Shown: piece after piece, positions 1 through 6,725 of the stretch
Layout: every line of letters starts with the position of its first letter
Numbering within the stretch: position 1 is the first letter of the stretch
Source of the DNA: Candidatus Coatesiibacteriota bacterium
GTDB lineage: Bacteria > RBG-13-66-14
NCBI GenBank assembly: GCA_030631385.1
Contig: DAOVLG010000012.1
Location: 1 to 13,269 of the forward strand
Direction of reading: 5' to 3'
DNA: 13,269 nucleotides
Made by a program: the position numbers and the translations under genes
The notes under the pieces: generated by a model
What the model was told of the DNA's origin: nothing
Databases searched by the model: none
Seen by the model: the letters and a program-made list of their open reading frames with translations, nothing else

Positions 1-1342
1 CGCCCGGGTCGTCGAGCCACGGTTGGTCGAAGCGGCGGCCCGCACCGGCTGGCGGAGGGACGGACCGCGCGGGCTCCAACGCGCCGTGGCCGACCTCTAC
101 ACCTCCCAGGGATACCTGGAGGTGGGGATCGGTCTGGGGAGACCGAAACGCACATCGGACGGGGCGCTGGATATCACCCTCGAACTTGAGGAGGGGGGCC
201 CCACCGGAGTGGGTGCGATCGAGGTCGTCGGCTTGGCGGGGGAACCCTCGCGCAGGACCGCCCTGGCCGCCCTGGGCCTCGAGCGCGGCGATCCCCTGAC
301 CCCCGACGTGCTGGAGGCGGCCCGTCGGCGACTGGAGCGCACCGGCTACTACGAGCGCGTCGAGCTCACCATTGAGGGCGAGGCAGGCCCGGAGACGACC
401 CTCCGGCTCGACCTCGAACCGGGTCGCTCGGTGTACTTCGACGGCGCCCTCGGCCTGGGCGAGGGCAGGGATGAGATCGCCCTCTTCGGGGAGTTTCAGT
501 TCAACGTGCTGAACCTGGGCGGCGGGGGTCACGACCTCTCGGGTCTGTACCGGCAGACGGCCGAGGATAACGCCGACTACCGGGCTGGCTACACCAAGCG
601 CTTCCTCTTCGGCGGCCGGGCGGCCCTGGAGATCGCCTACATCGGCCTTCGGCGCCCCGACCGCCGCTCCGACGCCGGGGAGGTGTCGGTGCATCAACCC
701 CTGGGTGACCACCTCGCGTTGAGGTTCACCGCCCGCCTCTCCTCCGACTTCCAGAACATCACCGGGGACAGTTTCTTTGTGGGCGCCGGGCTCGGGGTTC
801 TCCTGGACTACACCGACCGGCCGCAAAACCCCACCGGCGGCTACGATCTGTGGTGCGAGCTGGAGGCGGGACAGAGGCGCTACGAGGAGCGCACCGAGAC
901 ACCGCTCCGGGCCCGACTCGGCGGAGACGGCTTCTGGACCCCCCTCGATCCCCACACCCTGGCCCTGCTCGTGGAGGGGGGGATCGCCGAGGTGAGGCCG
1001 CCGGCGTCGCTGGACTGCTTCTACCTGGGCGGCGCACAACGGCCCCGAGGATACCGCAACCGGGAGTTCCCCACCGACGCCTACGCCCTGGCGACCACCG
1101 AGTACCGCCTGCGGCTGGGGGAATCGGGACATCTCTTCGCCTTCGGCGACTTCGCCTACTACCGCCCCATCTCAACCTCGCCCAACCTGCCGGTGACGGT
1201 ATGGAGATGGGGGATGGGCTACGGGGCGGGTCTGGTCGTCAACCTGGGTATCGGCGGCCTCGAGGTGGTTTACGCCCTCAGCGAGGGTTCCCGCCTGGAC
1301 TCCGGCACCCTGCTGGTCCGGTTGGTCCTGGACCGCCTCTAA
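1..1342 (+). CDS. Omp85/BamA-family outer-membrane assembly protein, 3' part (5' end outside window)
   Basis: The frame is open to the first base, with codons beginning at position 2, so this is a fragment of at least 446 residues and the TTG at 23 need not be a start. Omp85 proteins sit in the outer membrane and insert beta-barrel proteins, using periplasmic POTRA domains followed by a 16-strand barrel. Numbering from the TTG at 23, residues 17-58 look like the end of one POTRA (helix ending SQGYLEV). Residues 62-137 form a complete POTRA (GAIEVVGL, LERTGYYERVEL). The barrel runs from about 138 to 439. The RGY signature of barrel loop 6 is at 342-344 in GAQRPRGYRNREF, and the last strand ends LLVRLVLDRL. 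BamA is the likeliest identity; TamA or another Omp85 paralogue remains possible because the other POTRAs are missing. A promoter begins three bases after its stop codon, so the downstream lipoprotein can be transcribed separately. Confidence 0.88.
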   Translation, partial: ARVVEPRLVEAAARTGWRRDGPRGLQRAVADLYTSQGYLEVGIGLGRPKRTSDGALDITLELEEGGPTGVGAIEVVGLAGEPSRRTALAALGLERGDPLTPDVLEAARRRLERTGYYERVELTIEGEAGPETTLRLDLEPGRSVYFDGALGLGEGRDEIALFGEFQFNVLNLGGGGHDLSGLYRQTAEDNADYRAGYTKRFLFGGRAALEIAYIGLRRPDRRSDAGEVSVHQPLGDHLALRFTARLSSDFQNITGDSFFVGAGLGVLLDYTDRPQNPTGGYDLWCELEAGQRRYEERTETPLRARLGGDGFWTPLDPHTLALLVEGGIAEVRPPASLDCFYLGGAQRPRGYRNREFPTDAYALATTEYRLRLGESGHLFAFGDFAYYRPISTSPNLPVTVWRWGMGYGAGLVVNLGIGGLEVVYALSEGSRLDSGTLLVRLVLDRL

Positions 1343-1344
1343 AG

Positions 1345-1373
1345 TTGACACCCCCGGAGGGCGCCGGTATACT
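1345..1373 (+). promoter_or_regulatory. Strong sigma70-type promoter for the Met-rich lipoprotein
   Basis: TTGACA at 1345-1350 is a perfect -35 hexamer. It is followed by a 17-base spacer and TATACT at 1368-1373, which matches the -10 consensus at five of six bases. Transcription should begin near 1380. That places a possible upstream TTG at 1376 at or before the transcript start, and favours the TTG at 1418 as the lipoprotein start. Confidence 0.85.
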
Positions 1374-1406
1374 CCTTGTTCGCCAAGCCAATATTACCTG
1401 AACTCT

Positions 1407-1411
1407 GGAGG
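1407..1411 (+). promoter_or_regulatory. Ribosome binding site that fixes a TTG start
   Basis: GGAGG lies six bases before the TTG at 1418-1420. This spacing, together with the lipoprotein signal peptide that begins exactly there, selects TTG 1418 over the upstream in-frame TTG at 1376. Confidence 0.8.
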
Positions 1412-1417
1412 TTCGTT

Positions 1418-2431
1418 TTGAAAAGGTCACTCATCTATCTGCTGATCCTCACCCTCTTTTTCCTCTTCGGTCTCGTCGGCTGCGAAGAGGAAGAGACCGA
1501 GGGTGAGGAGAACGGCGACGAGGAAGGGGTCGAGGTAACCCCCGGCACCTTCGAGACGGAGGTCGGCGAATGGGTCACCTACTCCATCGAGGAGGGCGGT
1601 GAGGTGACCCTGGCCCTGGTCTCCATGGAGGAGTACGAGGGCGTGCCCGGCTACTGGATCGAGATCGTGGCGCCCATCGAGGAGGGCGAGAACGTCATCG
1701 TGAAGGTCCTCATCGAGAAGGAGGCCTACGAGGAGTTCGGCGACGAGGTCATGGGCTGGCTCAACAACCCCGAGCTCCCCGAGGAGGGCTTCCTGGCCGA
1801 GGCCATGTCGTCCATGGAGGGCATGGGGGGCGAAGCGGCGATGGAGGAGATGCAGGCCGGTATGGAGGAGTTCTCCGAGATCGTCATGCGCCTGATTGTC
1901 GAGGCCGAGGGCCAGGCCTTTGAGATAGACCTACCCAGCATCATGGAGCTGGTGAGCGGGCAGATGGTCGCCGGCATGGAGATGGCCGAGGAGATGGAGG
2001 AGGCTTACGGCGGCGAGGTGGAGCCCGAGGAGATCGAGATGCCCTCCTTCGAGCTGGTCAGGGGCGTGCCCTGCGAGGCCGGCGGCAAGACCTACCCCTG
2101 CAACATGATTCTGGTTACCCACGAGGACGAGACCGCCGAGGTCTACTTCTCCACAAAAGTTCCCTTCTTCGGCCTGGTCAAGGTCGTCGCCGAGGAGGAG
2201 GAGAAGCTCGTCCTGTTGGACTACGGCCGGTCGGGCTACGAGTCGCAGCTCACCGTGGCCGAGCCGATGATGATAGACGCCAACACCCTGATGATGATGT
2301 TCATGGGCTCGATGATGATGGAGGGCGGCATGGGCGGCATGCCCGAAGGCATGGAAGGCATGAGGGGCATGGAGGGCATGGACCCCGAGATGCTCGAGGC
2401 CCTCGAGGCCCTGGAGCGCATGGGCGGCTAG
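1418..2431 (+). CDS. Met- and Glu-rich secreted lipoprotein of unknown function
   Basis: This gene encodes 337 residues from a TTG start. The signal peptide is typical of lipoproteins: KR at residues 2-3, a hydrophobic core to residue 20, and lipobox LVGC with the lipidated cysteine at residue 22. After it comes a strongly acidic linker (EEEETEGEE). The middle part is a plausible beta-rich domain with a Cys pair at 219 and 228 that could form a disulfide, then VYFSTKVPFFGLVKV. Methionines cluster at about 129-149, at 183-193, and above all in the last 55 residues, which hold 17 Met in MMMFM, GSMMM and repeated GM/EGM steps. Met clusters of this kind bind Cu(I) or Ag(I) in several periplasmic proteins, so metal binding is possible, but this is inference; there are few His residues. 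I do not recognise the family. It has its own promoter and terminator, so it is probably a monocistronic gene. Confidence 0.85.
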   Translation: MKRSLIYLLILTLFFLFGLVGCEEEETEGEENGDEEGVEVTPGTFETEVGEWVTYSIEEGGEVTLALVSMEEYEGVPGYWIEIVAPIEEGENVIVKVLIEKEAYEEFGDEVMGWLNNPELPEEGFLAEAMSSMEGMGGEAAMEEMQAGMEEFSEIVMRLIVEAEGQAFEIDLPSIMELVSGQMVAGMEMAEEMEEAYGGEVEPEEIEMPSFELVRGVPCEAGGKTYPCNMILVTHEDETAEVYFSTKVPFFGLVKVVAEEEEKLVLLDYGRSGYESQLTVAEPMMIDANTLMMMFMGSMMMEGGMGGMPEGMEGMRGMEGMDPEMLEALEALERMGG

Positions 2432-4305
2432 TAGAAGTCGGAATTTCGTTTAGAAGGATCGCTTTGCGGTCCTTCTTTTTTATCAAATTCTATTCTGTTT
2501 TTTGCATAAGCCTGTAATATTTCTAACGCCTTTACATACGAATCATCCGACTTAAAACACAATTTTGTGTTTATGCCACACTCGCTTATAAAACGCGAAG
2601 GGCATCTATTGGTCGCGTCTCCTCCCTTGCCAGAACAGTGGTAACGAGCACTCGAACGACGACTACGACTCCAAGCCCAAGATATTACTACTCCTATTTT
2701 CGCCCTTGTTAAACCAACATATAACAATCTTCTCTTTTCCTCAATATCTTTAGGAGACAATCCAATTGATTCTTCCATAAATGGTATAAATACAAAATCT
2801 GCATCTAACCCTTTACTATTGTGAATTGTTAGGAACCTTACTAACTCAGATTCTGATTTACTATCCTCTTCCTTTTTACCATCTAATTCTTGTATCAACG
2901 ACTCACTATTATGTAAACTACTTACCACGTGTAAAATTTGACTATCTAGAGTTTCTTCTAATAAAGCTTCTTCTATTAGTTTCACAAATGATGATAACTT
3001 ACCGTTATCAATCTTTTTTATAATCTGCCATAATGGTATTTTATCATTTATTGTATCCTTTACTATTTCTGAACATTTAGAACTAGTGTAATACTCTAAT
3101 TGGTCTAATAGAAAACGTAATGATAAATTATCATTCTGATCTTTCAAAAATCGTTTAATGTGATCAAGTATCATTTTATTCAAACTTATTTCTTTCCTTT
3201 GCAATAAATTTGTTAATGGTAGAGCACTATTCTTTTCAATAAGATATTCATACAACTCATTACCTAACGCCTTACAGTTACACAGCACAAGTATTTCTTT
3301 TGGTTCTACTCCTTCTGTTAACAACATTTCTAAAGATGTATGTATAAAGTCCCTTTCTTGTTTACCGCTTTTCAGATTAACAGACATTACAAATCCATTA
3401 TTTGCTCTTTCATTTGTTCTAGTTAAGGGAATTAATTTATCCTTTTCTTTTCTATTCTTATTATTTATAATTAAATTATAAGAAGCATTAATAATGTTTG
3501 AAGGTAAACGTGACGTAACAGGTAATTTGATACACATATAGTCAGGGTAAAATTCTTCAAATGATTGCATTCCAGAGGGATCTGCGAATCTGAAACTATA
3601 AATACTTTGATCATCATCGCCAACAACTAGCAAGTTAAACACATTTGTTAATAATTTTACTAAGTACTGATCAGATGAATTTAAATCTTGGTACTCATCG
3701 ACTAACATGAATGTATATTTTAAACACTCTGTACTTCTAGTTTCTTCATTATCTTCAAGTAATTTACACGTAAAAGCGACTACATTATACCAATCAATGG
3801 CATTATAATATTGCGCTAATCTCTTATATAAAACAGAAAAATCATCTTCACAATAATTACAATATGCTATATTAGATTTATACTCTTTAAGTTTATCTTC
3901 AACAACAGTATGATCTTTTTCTAAAATTTCACAAATATCATTAATAAAATATTTATCGTAATTATCGTCGATTATATGAAAATTATTATTTATACCTAAT
4001 AATTCACTGTACCTATGCAAGATACCCTTTGCACGATAATGAAGTGTACTAGATGAATTAAATTCTGTATCTATAGTCTCGCGTGCATCTTGAATAAAAT
4101 CATCAGCTGAAGCGTTAGTTAGAGTTACTTCGTAAAACGTATGATGATCTGAACCCTCTGAGACACGTTTTTTAATAGTTTCTAATAAAGAATATGTCTT
4201 TCCTGTACCTGGTCCTGCAAGTATTAGAAGAGGTCCTTCAGAGTAGTTATGCTCTAAAATCATGTTACTAATTTCATCTCTTCTTTTTTGCGGATAGCAG
4301 CCCAT
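2428..4305 (-). CDS. AT-rich UvrD/Rep-like superfamily 1A DNA helicase, probably horizontally acquired
   Basis: This is a 625-residue ATP-dependent 3'-5' helicase of the UvrD/Rep type. Motif I (Walker A) GPGTGKT is at 31-37 and motif II VDEYQDL at 202-208. Motif III GDDDQSIYSFRFAD is at 229-242 and motif V TIHNSKGLDADFVF at 493-506. Motif VI, EEKRRLLYVGLTRAK, is at 522-536. A UvrD-like PSRFI follows at 569-573. The ATG at 4305 has an excellent site, AAGGAGG, four bases upstream. Base composition is very unlike the surroundings: the 60 bases from 3421 hold only 9 G or C. The length is shorter than housekeeping UvrD (about 720) and longer than Gabija GajB (about 500). No OLD-family nuclease partner (GajA) is adjacent, so a Gabija call is not supported. 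The stop codon overlaps the stop of the convergent lipoprotein gene, and the last 15 or so codons run through that gene's terminator. A role in repair, plasmid or phage replication, or defence is open. Confidence 0.88.
   Translation of the reverse strand: MGCYPQKRRDEISNMILEHNYSEGPLLILAGPGTGKTYSLLETIKKRVSEGSDHHTFYEVTLTNASADDFIQDARETIDTEFNSSSTLHYRAKGILHRYSELLGINNNFHIIDDNYDKYFINDICEILEKDHTVVEDKLKEYKSNIAYCNYCEDDFSVLYKRLAQYYNAIDWYNVVAFTCKLLEDNEETRSTECLKYTFMLVDEYQDLNSSDQYLVKLLTNVFNLLVVGDDDQSIYSFRFADPSGMQSFEEFYPDYMCIKLPVTSRLPSNIINASYNLIINNKNRKEKDKLIPLTRTNERANNGFVMSVNLKSGKQERDFIHTSLEMLLTEGVEPKEILVLCNCKALGNELYEYLIEKNSALPLTNLLQRKEISLNKMILDHIKRFLKDQNDNLSLRFLLDQLEYYTSSKCSEIVKDTINDKIPLWQIIKKIDNGKLSSFVKLIEEALLEETLDSQILHVVSSLHNSESLIQELDGKKEEDSKSESELVRFLTIHNSKGLDADFVFIPFMEESIGLSPKDIEEKRRLLYVGLTRAKIGVVISWAWSRSRRSSARYHCSGKGGDATNRCPSRFISECGINTKLCFKSDDSYVKALEILQAYAKNRIEFDKKEGPQSDPSKRNSDFY
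2452..2481 (+). terminator. Rho-independent terminator of the Met-rich lipoprotein gene
   Basis: An 11-base stem (2452-2462 with 2466-2476) contains one T-G wobble and a TTT loop. It runs into six T residues at 2476-2481. It begins 21 bases after the lipoprotein stop. The same bases also encode residues near the C-terminus of the convergent helicase gene. Confidence 0.88.
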
Positions 4306-4309
4306 CTAT

Positions 4310-4316
4310 CCTCCTT
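4310..4316 (-). promoter_or_regulatory. Near-perfect ribosome binding site of the helicase gene
   Basis: Read on the minus strand, this is AAGGAGG, four bases before the ATG at 4305. It is one of the best matches to the anti-Shine-Dalgarno sequence in the window and supports an intact, translated gene. Confidence 0.8.
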
Positions 4317-4328
4317 ATGTCTGAAAAA

Positions 4329-4337
4329 ATGATAACA
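4329..4337 (-). promoter_or_regulatory. Possible extended -10 promoter for the helicase
   Basis: On the minus strand this reads TGTTATCAT: a TGn extension followed by TATCAT, five of six to the -10 consensus. No good -35 lies 16-18 bases upstream. Transcription would begin near 4322, leaving a leader of about 17 bases that contains the ribosome binding site. Because the region is AT-rich, chance matches are likely. Confidence 0.4.
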
Positions 4338-4402
4338 CACATCTATGTAGACTTTTGTCATCAAAAAGTTGATTTATAAACATTTTTTCTCTACGCGGCG
4401 GC

Positions 4403-4465
4403 CTAGGCTGCCTTCTCTTTCTCCTCCTTCTTCCTCTTCCTTTGGGTGCGCAGGAAGCGGATCAT
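4403..4465 (-). CDS. Possible 20-residue highly basic/charged small ORF
   Basis: An ATG at 4463-4465 opens a 20-codon frame ending in TAG at 4403-4405. It starts 16 bases after the Cdd1-like gene's stop. The peptide begins MIRFLRTQ and is then almost entirely Lys, Arg and Glu, ending KAA. There is no clear ribosome binding site; a GTG twelve bases upstream is also in frame. Most of the coding sequence is a pure purine tract, so the charged composition may simply follow from the DNA. It could be a translated small protein, the tail of a decayed gene, or chance. Confidence 0.25.
   Translation of the reverse strand: MIRFLRTQRKRKKEEKEKAA
4411..4443 (+). repeat. 33-base homopyrimidine/homopurine tract
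   Basis: Every base from 4411 to 4443 is C or T on the plus strand, so the minus strand is all A and G, with GGAGG-like steps. It lies between the Cdd1-like gene and the AT-rich helicase. It is preceded by the near-palindrome at 4397-4412, whose centre is CCTAGG. Tracts of this kind can form triplex DNA or act as purine-rich translation enhancers; nothing here decides which. Confidence 0.75.
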
Positions 4466-4481
4466 CTTCGCGGTCACCGGT

Positions 4482-4757
4482 TCAGGCGTTCTTGAAGCGC
4501 CACCACCTGAGCCTCTCGGGGTCGGTGTCGGGATGCTCGACGTAGTAACAGGCGGCGCGGAAGATGTAGAGCACGCAGGGGTCCATTTGTTTACCCCGCA
4601 GGTCGCAGAGCCGCTGGAAGAGTTTACCTGGGTCTTGTCCGGTGAGATCGGATACGGAACGAATCCCCAGGTCGTAGAGGTCCTCGGCGGTCCTGGGCCC
4701 CACGTTGGGGATTTTCACCAGCTCCCGCAGGAACTCCATCTTTAACCTTTTCGGCAC
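4482..4757 (-). CDS. Cdd1-type helix-hairpin-helix protein (pathogenicity-locus family)
   Basis: This small protein of 91 residues is full length for the family that I know as Cdd1/"pathogenicity locus" (Pfam DUF type). Residues 12-47 form a helix-hairpin-helix (KIPNVGPRTAEDLYDLGI then SVSDLTGQDP), a fold that usually contacts DNA without sequence preference. The family's second half follows: MDPCVLYIFRAACYY at 58-72 and RLRWWRFKN at 82-90. The GTG at 4757 is preceded by GAGGAGG four bases upstream, which favours it over the in-frame ATG at 4739. It starts 24 bases after the truncated VOC gene and belongs to the same run of genes as polX, which also carries HhH motifs. The molecular role of this family is not established as far as I know. 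Confidence 0.8.
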   Translation of the reverse strand: MPKRLKMEFLRELVKIPNVGPRTAEDLYDLGIRSVSDLTGQDPGKLFQRLCDLRGKQMDPCVLYIFRAACYYVEHPDTDPERLRWWRFKNA

Positions 4758-4781
4758 TATTCCTCCTCGCCGTTATTCGCC

Positions 4782-5021
4782 TTAAAATGCGGTGTGAACC
4801 GGCCGGCTGACATCGCCGTCGCGGAAGTTGAGCAGGTTCGCCGGGACGTGCCCCCGGTAGAGGCCGAGGCGCAGATCACCGTTGGTCATGATCCGCCAGC
4901 CCTCCGCCGGGTCACCCGCCACGGCGGTGAAGCCGAGTTTATCATAGAATCCGATCGAGCTTTCCAGGTCGGCGACAGCCAGACAGAGCTCGAAGCGGCC
5001 GAGATTCAATTGACCATTCAT
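4782..5021 (-). pseudogene. VOC (glyoxalase/bleomycin-resistance fold) protein, half length, probably truncated
   Basis: The 79-residue product starts like a normal VOC protein: FELCLAVADLESSIGFYDKLGF at 10-31, then EGWRIMTNGDLRLGLYRGH at 40-58 and NLLNFRDGDV at 62-71. Related proteins are about 115-135 residues long and continue from this FRxGDV point into a second beta-alpha-beta-beta-beta half. Here only eight unrelated residues follow before TAA, and only 24 bases separate that stop from the next gene. The missing half is therefore deleted rather than displaced by a frameshift. The ATG at 5021 is preceded by AGGAGG and lies one base after the polX stop, so translation is probably coupled. 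It is either a decayed gene or a single-module protein that works as a dimer. Metal ligands cannot be assigned. Confidence 0.7.
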
Positions 5022-5022
5022 C

Positions 5023-6717
5023 TCATCCCCTCCTGTCCTTCAGCCAAGCCATAAGCTCCGGCAGCTCCCTCGTATTCAACACGTCCTCGGGGGTCAGCCA
5101 CCCCTTGCGGGCGATGCCCACCCCGAGACCTACGGTGTCGAACATGGCCCGCCGGTGGGCGTCGGGGTTGACCGCGACCTTGATCCCGAAATCCCTGGCC
5201 CGGCGAAGCACGCGCCAGTCGGCGTCGAAGCGGTGGGGACACGTGTTGAGCTCCAGGGCCACCCGGTGTTCGACCAGGGCCTCGAGCACCCGGTTCCAGT
5301 CCAGCTCGTAGCCCTCCCGCGCCAGGAGCAGCCGGCCCGTCGGGTGCCCCAGGATGGAGGTCATCGGGTTTTTAATAGCGGCCAGGATTCTCTCCGTGGC
5401 CTTATCACGGGGCATGCGCAGGCCGGAGTGAACGCTGGCGATGACGAAGTCCAGCCCCTCGAGTGCCTCGTCCGGGTAATCCAGGGAGCCGTCGGCGAGG
5501 ATGTCCGACTCGATGCCGTGGAGGAGTCGGCAGGGTGAGCCCCGCTCGTTTATCTCGACGATCCGCTCCGCCTGCTCGTAGATATCGTCCACGGTGAGCC
5601 CCCCGGCGTAGAAGGCCGAGCGCGAGTGCTCGCTGATGCCGATGTAGGAGTAGCCCAGCTCCTCCCCCAGGCGAACGACACCCTCCAGACTCTGGGCGCC
5701 GTCGGAGGCCTCGGTGTGGACGTGGAAGACGCCGCGGATGTCCTGATTCTCGATTAGATCGGGCAGCTCCCCCCGTCGGGCCGCCTCGATCTCACCCAGC
5801 CCTTCCCGTAATTCAGGCGGGATGAAGGCCAGCCCCAGCGTCCGGTACACCTCCTCCTCGTCATCAATGTCCAGCTCGGTAAGATCCAGCCCTTGGTCGG
5901 CGGCCATCTTCCGCAGGGTCTCCACGTGGGCCGCCGAACCGGTATTCAGGACCACCTGCGTCCCCCAGCGCGCCTGCCCGGCCAGGCACAGGTCCACCTC
6001 GATCCCCCGGTAGCGGAAGGCGAACATGCCGTTGAAGGGCTGGTCGAGACCCTCAACCCAACCGGCTTCACCGAGCTCCGCGGCGAAGGCGTCCCGCCCG
6101 TCACCCTCGATGAGGACCAGGAGGTCCAGGTCACCCACGGTCTCACCCAGGCGCCGGACGCTGCCGACCAGCTTACAGCGCGCAACGCCTTGAAGAGCGG
6201 AGACCTTCTCCCGCAGCTCGCTCGCGGCGGCATAAGCCTCGGGGTACAGCCGGCGCTTTTGGTAGCGTTTAAGGCGCTCTATCCCGGCCAGCACGTTGGC
6301 CTGGCTCTTGGGGCCGAAGCCTGGCAGCCCGGTCAGGCGGTTCTCCAGGCAGGCGTACTCCAGCTCGCCCGGGTTGGTCACCTCCAGGGTCTCCCAGAGC
6401 TTCTTTACCTTTTTCACCCCCAGGCCCTCGATCCGGAGCATCTCGAAGAGGCCCGGCGGCAGTTTTTCCAGGCGTTCCTCGAGCTGGGGCAGCCGTCCGG
6501 TGGAGACGAGGGTTCCGATCTTCTCCACCAGGGCCTTGCCGAAGCCGGGCAGCTCACCCAGGCGCCCCTCGGCGAGCAAGACCTCGGCCGGTTCCTCGAG
6601 ACCGGAGAGGGTCCGGGCGGCCGAGTGGTAGGCGCGGGCCTTGAAGGGATTCTCGCCCAAAAGCTCCGAGGCCACGCCCAGTTGATGGATGAGTTTGGCG
6701 ATCTCTTCGTTCTCCAT
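5023..6717 (-). CDS. polX: PolX-family DNA polymerase with C-terminal PHP nuclease domain
   Basis: This 564-residue protein has the usual bacterial PolX length and order. Such enzymes fill short gaps during base-excision repair and also have 3'-5' exonuclease or AP-endonuclease activity in the PHP domain. HhH segments are at 52-62 (GELPGFGKAL) and 128-136 (LTGLPGFGP). The polymerase palm has GSVRRLGETVGDLDLLV at 185-201, giving catalytic Asp196 and Asp198; the third, Asp242, lies in IEVDL. NTGSAAHVETLR at 258-269 is the thumb signature. The PHP domain shows HVHTEASDG at 332-340, SEHSRS at 362-367 (Glu where many have Asp), GIESDI at 401-406, ASVHSG at 427-432, GHPTGR at 457-462 and NPDAHR at 517-522. 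All expected metal ligands appear present. The ATG at 6717 has a GAGGGGG site just upstream. It lies eight bases after the SGNH gene and one base before the VOC gene. Confidence 0.93.
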   Translation of the reverse strand: MENEEIAKLIHQLGVASELLGENPFKARAYHSAARTLSGLEEPAEVLLAEGRLGELPGFGKALVEKIGTLVSTGRLPQLEERLEKLPPGLFEMLRIEGLGVKKVKKLWETLEVTNPGELEYACLENRLTGLPGFGPKSQANVLAGIERLKRYQKRRLYPEAYAAASELREKVSALQGVARCKLVGSVRRLGETVGDLDLLVLIEGDGRDAFAAELGEAGWVEGLDQPFNGMFAFRYRGIEVDLCLAGQARWGTQVVLNTGSAAHVETLRKMAADQGLDLTELDIDDEEEVYRTLGLAFIPPELREGLGEIEAARRGELPDLIENQDIRGVFHVHTEASDGAQSLEGVVRLGEELGYSYIGISEHSRSAFYAGGLTVDDIYEQAERIVEINERGSPCRLLHGIESDILADGSLDYPDEALEGLDFVIASVHSGLRMPRDKATERILAAIKNPMTSILGHPTGRLLLAREGYELDWNRVLEALVEHRVALELNTCPHRFDADWRVLRRARDFGIKVAVNPDAHRRAMFDTVGLGVGIARKGWLTPEDVLNTRELPELMAWLKDRRG

Positions 6718-6725
6718 CGTCCCCC

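Noticed and set aside
1376..1417. Upstream extension of the Met-rich lipoprotein to the TTG at 1376
   Set aside because: That codon lies before or at the expected transcript start, and the ribosome site and signal peptide both fit the TTG at 1418.
2428..4305. Gabija defence system (helicase as GajB)
   Set aside because: No OLD-type ATPase/nuclease gene is adjacent on either side, and the protein is longer than GajB. UvrD-like motifs alone do not identify Gabija.
4355..4375. Terminator between the Cdd1-like gene and the helicase
   Set aside because: The ATCAA/TTGAT repeat gives only a five-base AT stem with no T-run in the right place, so read-through into the helicase remains possible.
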